From assembly GCF_024763615.1 (NCBI RefSeq), contig NC_077223.1:38440627-38504626 (forward strand): 64,000 bases of DNA, written 5' to 3'. Positions 22,629 to 34,000 of the stretch are shown one piece after another (position 1 is the stretch's first letter; every line of letters begins with the position of its first letter). The notes under the pieces were generated by a model that worked only from the letters and a program-made list of their open reading frames with translations, was not told the DNA's origin and did no database searches. A program made the position numbers and the translations under genes. This stretch comes from Phlebotomus papatasi. Taxonomy: Eukaryota > Arthropoda > Insecta > Diptera > Psychodidae.

Positions 22629-23946
22629 ATGGAAAACCAAAGTAAAGTGAACCAATCATGTGTGGAAAATGCAGTTAAACGAACAATTGAAGGGTAAGTT
22701 TTGTAATTTATTAAAATTCCAAGATTAAATTTTGATAAGTATAATTTTTCATAGAACAAGCAATGGAAATATCAGTAGCAAACAAGGATTACCCTTTAAG
22801 TCATTTATAAGGATCGTGCAGAAAAAACGTAGAAAATTTCACTGTGGCTATTGTTCGAGTATTTTTGAAACTAAGGATGCACTTACAAATCATATGCAGA
22901 CACATGTCTTGCAAAAATGCATTTCCGTTTACTGTCCTCATTGTCAGAAGAAATTCTTGTTCAGGAACCATAAATTCTTGATGCAACACATTGAGAGTCA
23001 CAAAAAACCAGGAACATCAGAGGTTGTCCAGAAGGCCCCAGGGAGGTCTGAAGAGGACTCAGATGGGGATTATTACATGTGTAATGAATGTGGGAAGTAC
23101 TTTACTCAGAAGAAATTGTATGAGACTCACTTGACTGTTCACAAGAATGAAAAATGTGAATGTTTTTACTGTGGTAAGGTTTTTGGGGCAAAGTACTCCA
23201 TAAAGGAGCACATGAGACAATGTGTAAAACGGACCAAACCGGAAGAGAAAATTGGAATGCCAACAAATGTACAAATTCGTAAATTGGAAAATGGTTCAGT
23301 TCAAACGAATTGTATCTTTCAATGTTTCTATTGCAAGAAAAAACTAAATAGCTATGATGAGATGAAGATTCACATGAGGGATATCCATAGGAAAATACCA
23401 CAGAGAATATGTCGAGCTAAAATCAATGGTAATGATACCTAAAAAGTATGAACTTTAATTTTCCAGAAAAGTTAATTGTCACTCTTCTCAACAGATGTCC
23501 TCCATACTTGCACAATCTGCCAGAAATTATTTGAAAATGAGAAAACACTTAATCAACATCTTAAGTTTTATAGCGACAAAGGAATTACCCATTGCCCACC
23601 AAAACCGATGGAGTTTACACAAAAACATGCTTTTGTATGTTCAAAATGTTTTAAAGTCTTTACACTACAGTCAACATTGAAAATGCACCTGCTGCGATGT
23701 CAAATGATCGCAGTCGAGTGCAAATATTGTCACATAAAAATAAAAAGTGAAGATGTTTTGAAAAGTCACGAGAAAGCTCATGAAGATTTGGAAGAGGCAT
23801 CTAGGGTAACAGTAAAATCTGAGCCATTAGTAAAATCTGAGCCATTAGTAAAATCTGAGCCATTAGTAGAATCTGAGCCATCAGTGGAATCTAGGACACC
23901 ATTAAAATGCTATCCTCCGGCAAGCGGCCTTTTTCTGGATTTGTAA
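22629..23946 (+). CDS. C2H2 zinc-finger protein, about 8 fingers
   Basis: Three exons, 22629-22693, 22755-23428 and 23495-23946, give 396 aa with all junctions in frame (phase 2, then phase 1). The first exon (MENQSKVNQSCVENAVKR...) has no ZAD and no IVKEEY motif. Fingers follow from about residue 52 (FHCGYCSSIF...H...H) through VYCPHC, YMCNEC, CECFYC, FQCFYC, HTCTIC, FVCSKC and VECKYC. The fourth and seventh end His-Cys, and the sixth ends His-x-Phe/Tyr and may be weak. The tail holds the VKSEPL repeats. It is probably a DNA-binding nuclear regulator whose target is unknown. It is the most diverged member of the cluster and lacks the HHRGLP linker seen in the others. Confidence 0.88.
23806..23895 (+). 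repeat. 18-base in-frame coding repeat, VKSEPL
   Basis: Units of gtaaaatctgagccatta repeat in the last exon of the first zinc-finger gene. The first three copies are near exact (VKSEPL), followed by VESEPS and VESR. VKSE fits the psi-K-x-E SUMO-acceptor consensus. In the fourth and fifth copies the Lys codon AAA has become GAA. Confidence 0.9.
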
Positions 23947-24207
23947 ATCGTTACGAAATGTATTTCAAAATTGAAGAAAAGAAGAAGAACAAAATACTAG
24001 ACTTGTTTTTCCCTCAGAGAACTGTGAAATGCGTGAAATGAGTTTGAGATTAATTTATTTAATTAGCCAAAAATCCACAGAAACGCATGGTTTCTGTTGT
24101 AAAATACCACAGATGCAATAACAATGCAAAAGCGTGAAAATTCTTTAAGAACATGTTTAACAAAAATGTCTGCAGCATTGTGGATTCTGGTTAAGAGGTT
24201 AATACAC

Positions 24208-24516
24208 ATTGCAACTCAGATTGTGCGCAGATTGTAAGAGAAATTTCTCATCAAAGCTCGTTACTCTTTGGACATCACGATAGATACCACGAAGATTTTA
24301 AGTATAATCTGTCAAATTTACGAATAAGAAGTTATAGAGGGAAAATGTACTGAAACATCAACATAAGTATCGTCCAAGCAGTACCAAAGGATGTCCTTAC
24401 TGTAACAAGAAAATGGCTGAAGCAAAAGCAACTCTGAAAAAAAACAAGAAAATTCCATAGAGATCAAGACCGAAATTGATACCATGGATGACCAAGAACA
24501 TTATTTTAAGATGTAA
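24208..24516 (+). pseudogene. Decayed zinc-finger gene relic (last finger and tail)
   Basis: One frame reads HCNSDCAQIVREISHQSSLL and then FGHHDRYHEDFK, which follows the last-finger pattern of the cluster (compare HLEASHKDLQ in the minus-strand gene). About 170 bases on, another frame reads EIKTEIDTMDDQEHYFKM and then stops, a psi-K-x-E acidic tail like those of its neighbours. Stops and frame changes separate them. There is no intact gene. Confidence 0.4.
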
Positions 24517-25027
24517 ATACGAAAATGACACACATGTAAAAGTCGAAAGAATTTAGAAGAATTGCAAAAAAAATGAGAATTAATTTACAGAAATAACCTA
24601 AGTATTGATTGTGTGGAATTTTATTGAATATAACTATTGTTTATAACGACAATTTTTTGAATCAATTTCACTTTCCGTTCAACACACACGGTAAAAAATT
24701 TCGGCACGTATTTGTTCCAAAAATTAGCTCGTCCACGGATGTGGTGACCCCAACTGAGGCCACCTTGTTGCCTCCGGATCCAGATGATGATGTTTCCTCA
24801 ATACACTATTTTTTTGAGTTGCTATATTTTTTTATTAAGGAAGATTATTACACTGCCCAATGGCATGGGCTACGTTTACACAGTGACTGAACCAACCTCT
24901 TGAATCTAGCTACTCTTTTTATACTAAAATCCTCCACTCGCACCCTAATTCTATTCGACATTATTTCCCGTGGGAAGGTGTCCAATTAGTGATTCAGGAC
25001 GAACCTCTAGATAACGATCGTCTGGAG
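24517..25027. other. Intergenic DNA with element end
   Basis: It includes acacacacggtaaaaaattt (about 24680) and the phrase tagctcgtccacgga, both of which reappear around 26030, 32480 and, inverted, near 33270. These are probably pieces of one element family. There is no gene. Confidence 0.45.
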
Positions 25028-26062
25028 ACGATCGTTAAGTGCCTATAAAAATATCCAAGTATCCACTTTCGCTATCTCTAGAGTTTTCTCCAACACTTTC
25101 TATATCCTTAAGAAAGGGGATGCTTAATTGAGATGACCGAGGACCACACACCTTTTCGATCTTTGTTATCTTTGTCCCTATTTCTTTTCAGGCTGTTATG
25201 GCTTTCTTGGCGCGAGCTCTTATTTTACGACCGTCTCGAAGAGAAAGTAATCTTAAAAGCTTGTCACCATAGATCACCCACTTTACGAGTTTTCCAGGAA
25301 TAGAGGATGCCTTTGTTTGCTTAAGCCAACAAATGCATCCCCTTTTTGGTCACTCATATCTCGCCTATCTCGCCCATCGTGATATTACGAACACCTGCCT
25401 AATGGCTTAAGATGTTACTTTGTCTCTGGGCTATAAATTTCGTAAGGATAATTGGATAGAAAACTCTCGCGGCGCTAGACATGATCTATCATGTCTCTTC
25501 TTGATATTTCACGAAAGAACCGGCGCGATCATGAATATTTGAAAACTGAGTTGTGATGCACAAAATGCGTCACAACACGGACACCATAATTTTTGGCATA
25601 TTTTTGTTCATTTTATGAGACTCAAAAAGATACCCAATATTAGTAACGTATTTGTTCAAGTAGCTCGTCTAGTATAAAAGCGTATCCCTCCTTTCACACT
25701 CAATCATCCGTCACCGAAGTGAAGAGGACGCCAAATCTGTGGCAATTTTCGTGCTACATGGTTTCACTTTTTTAATTCGAAATTCCTTTCCCCTCCTGCT
25801 GCCAGCATTCGCATATGATTTCATCATGCACGCGTCTGTATACAACACTCTTAAGTTGATTTTTATTTGAAGTTCCTTATGAACTTTCGCCACCGAAATC
25901 CATCTCGACTGAAGTATAGGTCTTAGATGTAATACGAAATCACTTACACGGATTTGTTCCCGACAATGGGAACAAAAAGATTCCCCATATGAGTAACAAT
26001 TTGGTTACAAAAATTACCTCGTCCACGGACACCGAAAATTTTTGGGACAAATTTGTTACAGA
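25028..26062. repeat. ~1 kb dispersed repeat, copy 1, with TATA box
   Basis: It matches 31941-32962 in the same orientation over about 1 kb with small indels. Both copies carry tagctcgtct..gtataaaa (TATAAAA here at 25673-25679), then ctcctttcacactcaatca and the phrase gtcaccgaagtgaagaggac. A conserved TATA box and start-site-like region suggest a promoter-bearing repeat such as a solo LTR. No LTR-like TG..CA ends were fixed. Confidence 0.6.
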
Positions 26063-26709
26063 TGTAGGAATAATAGATATATTAGATATCCAGCTCTCCG
26101 ATATCTGGATGTCAGTTATCTAACACTCGTGAAATTAAAATAAATCCCCCTTCTAAAACCTTATTTATGCGATATTTTGAATTTGATAAATCTTATACAT
26201 CGGTTTGGTTGTGAAACTGTAAATAATGCAAATGTATCTTTGAGGTATAGCACCCAAATAATCATGAATTCGAATATTTCTCAAACCATATGGGAAATTT
26301 TTGCACCATTTTATTACTATTATTGAAAAAAAAAACTCATTCAATCATTTTCGCGGAGGAAAAATATGCTTTTTTAAGACTTCCCGACTCATATAATCTC
26401 TTAACATGCTCTGCAGTCTGTGAGACTACAGTTTAATTAATCATCTCCAATTGAACTGATATAATTATACATATTTTTAACATCGAACATCACTAAAATT
26501 ACAAAAATGATGTATGCATAAAACCCAATCTGACCGATCTAGATCACAATTTCCAAAAAAGATATTTCAATAATTTTTTAATAAACCGTCATTTTATTCC
26601 GATTTTATGCTATATTAAAAGATCTAATTTAAAAGACAACAACTCTGTTGTTTTTTGGTTTATTTAATAACTTTTTTGACGAATTATCAATATTATAAAT
26701 CATTGTAGC
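26063..26709. other. AT-rich intergenic DNA, nothing recognised
   Basis: No gene or clear repeat. It lies between the 1 kb repeat and the foldback cluster. Confidence 0.5.
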
Positions 26710-27900
26710 TGCGGTGCACCTTTTAGATCAGGACAATTTCATGAAATCAAAAGTTCTCATCTCTTTCGTTCTCACATACTTTGTATATGACTATCTTATT
26801 TTTTCGGACTCCAAATTCGATTGAGCTAAATTGATTTTGTTGTGATGTTTAAAAGAAGAAGAAGAGTGCGAAAGAATGAGATAGACATATGCAAAGTTTG
26901 TGAGAAAGAAAGGGATTCGAATTTCGATTTCGTGAAATTTTCCTGATCTAAAAGGTGTGCCGCAGAGAGCCATTAAGATCCATTTCCGTTTATATTTGGA
27001 CCAGGAAAATTTAATGAAATTGAAATTCATATCCCTTTCTCAAATGGCTCAAATACTTTGAATATATCTATCTCTCTCTTTCACAATCTTCTTCCTTTTG
27101 TTAACTTCACAGTGAATTTAATTTTAGTTCAATCCAGTTTTTAATTCAGAACAGTTGGATATGTAGGTAAGCGAAATGTTTGAAAAAACGAGGACGTGAA
27201 TTTCGATTTCAATAATTTTTATCGATCTGAAAGGTTGTGCCACAGACATTAATGGCTCTGGCAGACCTTTTAGATCAGGGAAATTTCATGAAATCAAAAT
27301 TCATATCCCTTTCTTATTTAAAAGTTTAGCATGTCTCTCCTACTCTTTTGCACTCTTCTTCTTCTCTTGAACATCACACCAAATTAAATTTAATTCAGTC
27401 CAATTTTGAGCCCTAAAGAATGGGATAGACTTATGCAAATATATTGAGAAGGAAGGATACGGGAATTTTGTTTTGATGAAATTTTACCGATCTAATAAGT
27501 GAGTCAGGGGCATAAAATTTTAAAACTTAAAATCGACCGAAAAATCTTTTTCTGAGATAAAAGATTTTAAATTTTAAAATACCAAATTGTAACTCTCTTT
27601 AGATTTGACAATAAATATTTCACTAAGCTTCTCTTTCATCTTCATCATAATTGTTTGTATTCAGTAAGAAACGTTAAGCTTCTGGCATACCTTTTAGATC
27701 AGGAAAATTTCATGAAATCATAATTTATATCTTATTCTTTCTCAAACGTTTTTAATTTTCATATTCCATATGCATTCGCAGTCAAAATTCGAAGAAGATC
27801 TGAAATGAGTGAGACAGATAAATATACGCAAATCATTTTGAAAGGAAAGAAATGTTAATTTCGACTACATGAACTTTTCCTAATCTAAGTGTGCCAGAGC
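26710..27900. mobile_element. Cluster of four foldback MITEs (~210-255 bases each)
   Basis: Each unit begins with a variant of ccttttagatcaggaaaatt and ends with its complement (ttttcctgatctaaaaggt). The units lie at about 26710-26965, 26995-27252, 27257-27512 and 27685-27898. Two more half units flank the satellite at 55-56.7 kb. The cluster ends about 180 bases before the big zinc-finger gene's start codon. Confidence 0.75.
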
Positions 27901-28082
27901 CATAAGAACATATTTTCAGTTGAATTTTAAATTGTACGTGCTCTTATCAAGGGTGGTGAATTTTTTGGTGAAAAGGGATTGTCAAAATCACGAAGCTCGT
28001 CGAAAAAGAAATGAAAACAAAACCATGCTTTCTGCAGTGCTTTGAATTATAATTCTTGAGTTTTTAGTGGAAATACAGGAAA

Positions 28083-31000
28083 ATGGAAAGTGAAGTACAA
28101 AAATATATAGTTGATTGTAGTATAGTGAAGGAGGAGTATGTTGTTAAGGAAGAAATTGTGCCAATTCTTATCGCAAAAACAGAGTAAGTTTTAAAAAATA
28201 TTTTGTTTGGAAAAATATTCAGTGGCGCGTCTTCCAAAGAAAAATTGGTAAGAAGAGATTTGAAGGTCAAACAATTGCATTTCTAGCGGTGAATTTTTAC
28301 CAAAGCCCCCAAAAACGCTAAAGCCTGCGATCAATAAAATTAAGACAAAGAAACACATTTGTTCTCACTGTGGAAAGGCATTTCAGTGGCGCCGAGATGT
28401 TCGGTTTCACATCACCAAACATTCCAAAGAAAAGAAGTTCCAATGCACAAAATGCTTAAGAGCCTATGCCGATCAATCCAGGCTGAATATCCATCTTAGG
28501 CTTCACTCCAATGAGCACTCTCATGAGTGCAAACTTTGCTGGAAAATTTTCAAAAATGCCGAATATTTGAGGCTTCATCTTAAACGGCATCTTGGCATTA
28601 GGAATCACGAATGTCCAGTTTGTGGTAAAAAATTCATTGACACCAGGAACTGGAGGTATCACATGCAGAAGGTCCACGAAGAGGTTAAGCTCAAAGGTCT
28701 TCCCAGGAGCAGGTGGACTTGTGATATTTGCGGAACATTCACCATGGACAAATGTTCATTTGAAAAGCATTTACTGAGCCACAGTGATGTGAAAACGGCC
28801 GAATGTCCAATTTGCCAGAAGAAATTTAAGCATGAATCCTATCTTAAGACTCACATGAATACTCACGGAACAGAAAGGCCATTCTTGTGCGTTATTTGTG
28901 GCAAAGGATTCAAAACAAAAGTCACTCACAGATCTCACCAAGTGATCCATTCAAACGAATTTAGAAAGTGCCCCTATTGCAATAAAATGTACAAGTACAA
29001 GGAGACATTCAAGAGACACATCTGGAACCACCACAGAGGACTTCCTTTTGAGATAAAAGGTAAGTAGAATTTTGCAAATAAATAAGATTCTATTCTAAAG
29101 TAAAAAAAAAACATTTTCGCAATTCGATAAGGGCTGTTTTATAGAGTAGGGGAGACTGGGGCAAAAAGTCACAAATCGAAAAATTCAAAATTCAATATCT
29201 TCCAAGGTAAAAAAGATAGCGTCTCATTTTTTTTTCTATAGATAGCCTCCATAGACCTTCTTCAATGTCATAAGTTTCTTAGAATTCGAACAAGGAATTT
29301 AGAAAATAAAAAAATATCGAATTTTAGCCCTATTTTTGAAATATTTTCCTTGCAGAAGATAATTTCCAGGGGTGAAATGATAACTTTAGCTCTCGCTAGT
29401 ATCGACTCGATACTATCGAATCTCTAGTATCGTTAAATCCAAATGATGAGATGAAATGACCCGTGTCTGCTCTTCTCGCATTGTCGACTCGTTATTGTGA
29501 CACTTTGGGACAGTGCAACATAACCTCACTCGTTGCTTATTTTGATTTGCAAACAAAGTTTTTCCAATGATTTTAGTGATTTTAATTAAAAAAAGATGAC
29601 CCCGGAGAAACGTTTTTAAGAAAATTGTGATATACTGAGGGACTATAACTTTCATTTTGGACGAGGACTACTAAATTCCTGTTAGCCTCTGGTGTTTTAC
29701 AGTTCACAAAGTGGAACAGAAGATTCGAAGGAAGCAGTCAAAACTGTGGCCACCTTCAATAACTTTTTAGCTTTTGAGCTCCTGTTTGTGGCGTTCAATT
29801 TCACCACAAGGAATCCATGAAAAAACTCCTAATCTACTTTCTGGACAGTGTCAAACGATGCAATTTCAATCACTTAGTAGCTGCTTCCACTCATAAGCAT
29901 TTTCCGGTCCGTGTAGTATAAAGATATTTTTGTAATTGAATATAATTAATAGAATAAAACATTTCGCATCCGATTTGGCCAATATTATTTCCATGTTACA
30001 CCGTGTTTTACGATGGGCACAGAATAAATACTATTTATATTTTATATTATCATTAACAACATTTCATAAAGATAAATTAAAAGAGCGTAAAAAAGATTTT
30101 TACTGCCGAAAAAAACCTTAAACTTTCAATAAATTTCACTTGAGGGTACAAATCGACAGCTTCAGAGCTGTCGATAAATTAGTGGCGATAATTATCGACA
30201 CTAGCGACAAAAAATCGTCAGTTAAATCAGCATTTGTCGTAACTTCATTTTTGCGATTTTGGGATATATGCATATTTAGAATCGACGTAATTTTGTTTAT
30301 TAGACGCACTTAAGAAAAAGAAACTTTTATAAGCTTAATAAAAATTATTTTAAACAAAAATTATCGTAAGTGCCCTTAATTAATAAAAATTTATCAGAAT
30401 TTGTCGTAACTTCCATTTTTGGGGAAGTTACGACAAATTTCCATACAAAATTTTCAGTAATCAGCATTTGCCGTAACTTTTTTAGCTCGCTTGCGTGGCT
30501 TGTAATTTGCAGCAAAAATTTAATATTTCTCATTAAAACGTTCACAAATTCTTCCATATATCCAAAGACAGTGCGAATAATGCAACATTAAATCATTTTA
30601 ATTCGATATTTGTGAGAAAAAAGTGAGGAAAAATCCCTGCCCATCTGTCATTATTTCAAAACAAAACAAGCGATGCGGCACACAAAATTTATTAAATAAA
30701 ATTTATGAAATTAAAGCTTTTAGTGACAAGGACCACAGTTTAATTGACTAATTTAGTGAAATAAAGGCACTCATTATCACTAAAGTAATTAAAATTGATA
30801 TAATGTGTTTTTGAAAATTGTCGTAACTTCCAAGATCTCCATATATTAGAAGTTACGGCTTTATAAACGATGCAAGTTACGATAAAATATTACTGTGTTT
30901 CTTCTAAAATATATCTCAATATCTCAGCTTTTAAATCATTTTATAAAGATTTTCTCAAGTTAACTTACAGTTTATTAGTGCCACTTTTATTATTTTGACT

Positions 31001-34000
31001 CAAAAGTATTGCATTCGGGGCTCATTTTTAAGAAAAATAATGCTGAACTGAAAATTTCGTCTCCTGAAAAGTTGTCAAAAGGAAGTTACGACAAATGCTG
31101 ATTGAACTGACGAAATGCAAGTTATCATCTCGATCGCCCATAATCGACACTCGGCACTAGCGATGGGACAATTAGACAGAGTTATCATTCCACCCCAGAA
31201 TTGATGCACTGGTGAATATTTTCCAAATAATTTGGATTTTATGAATGCGAATCCGCTATCTATTTTAGAATTTCACAAAAGTTCTTTTCTCCAGAAATCC
31301 TTTTATTAAAAATGGCCACTTGGGGTAAAAAGTAACAAAAAGTATAGAGCAAAAAGTAACAAAAAAGCGAAACAATTTCTGATGTCTCACGGCGAAAAAA
31401 ACGTCATTATCATGTCTCGCTGCTTGTTGTTTGAATTGGTCAATTTGTTTGAATTGGGGTAGATGAATAAATTTTCTATGAAAATATGTCCTCTAGGTAT
31501 TTTTTCAAATTTATGGAAGCCCGTAATGAAGCGAATCAAAATGTGATAATACCCCATGTCTGGTACTATTTGCCCCAGAATTTTTGAGAATAGTCACAAA
31601 ATTACCTTTTAGAAATTGGCTCGATAAACGTATTTCCTTACAAAATAGAGGAAAATTACTTTCACAAAGTTGCAGAGCGGTAAATTTCCTATAAAACTGC
31701 GCTAATTAGAAATTTTTGAAGCGCTCGAGTAGCTTGTAAAAAAATAAAATATCCGTTTTGTGACTTTTTGCCCCAGTCTCCCCTAAAATTTTAAATTCCG
31801 GACAAACAAATATTTAACATCATTATTAGTTTGGACAAGTCTTTTAAAACTTGATAAAAAAAAGATGTTAAAGTATCCTAGCTTTGCGGAATGCTCGAAC
31901 TCACGATAAACGGTTTTCAGACTGGTTTCAGACTCTGGACCTGGAGACGATCGTTAAGTGCCATAAAATATCCAACTATCCACTTTCGCTATCTCTAGTC
32001 TAGAGTTTTCTCCAACACTTTCTATATGACCGAGGATCACACCTTTTTGATCGTTTGCCATCCTTGTCCCCATTTCTTTTTAGGATTTTATGGCTTTCTT
32101 GGCGCGAGCTCTAATTTTACGACCGTCTCGAAGAGATAGTAATCTTAAAAAGTTGTCACCATAGATCACCCACTTTAAGAGTTTCCCAGGAATAGAGGGT
32201 GCCTTTGTTTGCTTAAGCCAACAAATGCATCCCCTTTTTGGTCACTTATATCTCGCCCATCGTGATTTTACGAACACCTGCCTAATGGCTTTAAGGTGTT
32301 ACTTTGTCTCTGGGCTATAAATTTCGTAAGGACTAATTGGATAGAAAAACTCGCGGCGCTAGACATGATCTATCATGTCTCTTCTTGATTTTTCACGAAA
32401 AAACCAGCGCGATCATGAATATTTGAAAACCGAGTTGTGATGCACAAAATGCGTCACAACAACGAATTTGTTCCAAAATGTAGCTCGTCCACGGACACCG
32501 AAAATTTTTGGAATAAATTTGTACCTTCTAGGAGGAACAAAATGATACTCAATATTAATAACGAATTTGTTCCAAAAAATAGCTCGTCTCGTATAAAATC
32601 GTATCCCTCCTCCTCTCACACTCAGTCACCCGTCACCGAAGCGAAGAGGACGCCAAATCTGTGGCAATTTTCGAGCTACATGGTTTCACTTTTTTAATTC
32701 GAGATTCCCTTCCCCTCTTGCTGTCAGCATTCGCATATGATTTCTAAGTTACTGATTACTTAAGTTGATTCTTATTTGAAAATCCTTATGAACTTTCGCC
32801 ACCGAAATCCATCTCGACTGAAGTATAGGCCTTAACTGTAAGACGAAATCTTTTACATGAATATTTGTTCCCGACAATGGGAACAAAAAGATTCCCCATA
32901 TGAGTAACAATTTCGTTCCAAAAATTACCTCGTGCACACCGAAAATTTTTGGAACAAATATGTTATAGATGTAGGAATAATATTGTAATAAAGAAAATGT
33001 ACCAATTTGTTCCTGACAGAGGGAACAAAACAGCCGAATGCAATAAATTCTATTCCAACTTTCAGGACCAAATTTGTATAAAACGTAATCAATTCAAATT
33101 TGTAGACATTCCACCGTATCAAAACGGTTCCAAAAGAAAACTCTAACAAAATTGTAACTTTCGTAACAAAACTGTAAAGAAAACTTTTTGGAACAAACAA
33201 ATAACTTCTCTAGGTACAAATTAATTCCAAAAAATTGTTCCAATATTTTGGTCAGTATCCAAAAGTTTTTACCGTGTACCATAAACGATATCTCTACCCG
33301 TTTTATCACCAAGCTTTCGTATTTATTAAAATAAATAAATACGATTTATTTGGTCTTTGAAATCCTGGTAAATTGAGATCAGTTTCACCTAGTAGGGGGA
33401 AGTGGGGCACCTTTGAAAGTGCTTTTTTCTTCTATTTTTAAATGGAACTGAGTCATATCATAATGTAATTTAGCTTCTGAATCTGTGCAGCAGCTAATTT
33501 TTTCTTTTATTTTAAATAACATTCAGTTGGAACAGTTTGTTGTACTGTGTGCAAGGACAGATTTAAGAATTTGGAAGCTCTCCAGAAGCACGTAATCATT
33601 CATGCTGATGAGTTGCCCTTTGTATGTGAGCTCTGTGGGAAAGGATTCAAAGACAAACGTAAATTGCGGACTCACATTCGATTAATGCACGAAAGATATT
33701 CACAGAATAGAGTACTAAAGTGTCCTCAGTGTGGAAAAGGATGTCGAGGAGAAACCTTTTTGGCCATGCATCAAGCCATTCACAATAATGAAGCTCTATT
33801 TGAGTGTGCCATTTGCTCAAAGAAATTTAAGAAGAAATCACAAATAAAGCAACATGTACTGACACATAGTAAAAGTAGGAAGATGTATTCATGTCAAATC
33901 TGCGGAATTGAAAGAACTAGCGCTAGGAGTATTAGAAAACACGAGGCAAAGCACAATTCTGAGGGTACTCTAAAATGTCCGGCAAAGAAGTGTCAAATGA

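Larger units (their letters stand above)
29149..31783. mobile_element. Outer element of a three-level nest, GGGGAGACTGGGGCAAAAAG TIR
   Basis: The left and right ends are perfect inverted copies over about 24 bases, with TA outside each (29147-29148 and 31784-31785). Without the insert it would be about 800 bases. An uninterrupted partial copy lies inverted at 21255-21660. It sits within intron 2 of the giant zinc-finger gene. Confidence 0.8.

Noticed and set aside
22732..22754. Start of the first zinc-finger gene inside this frame
   Set aside because: It is intron sequence ending in a cag-type acceptor (tttcatag); the ATG at 22629 with a good donor keeps phase.
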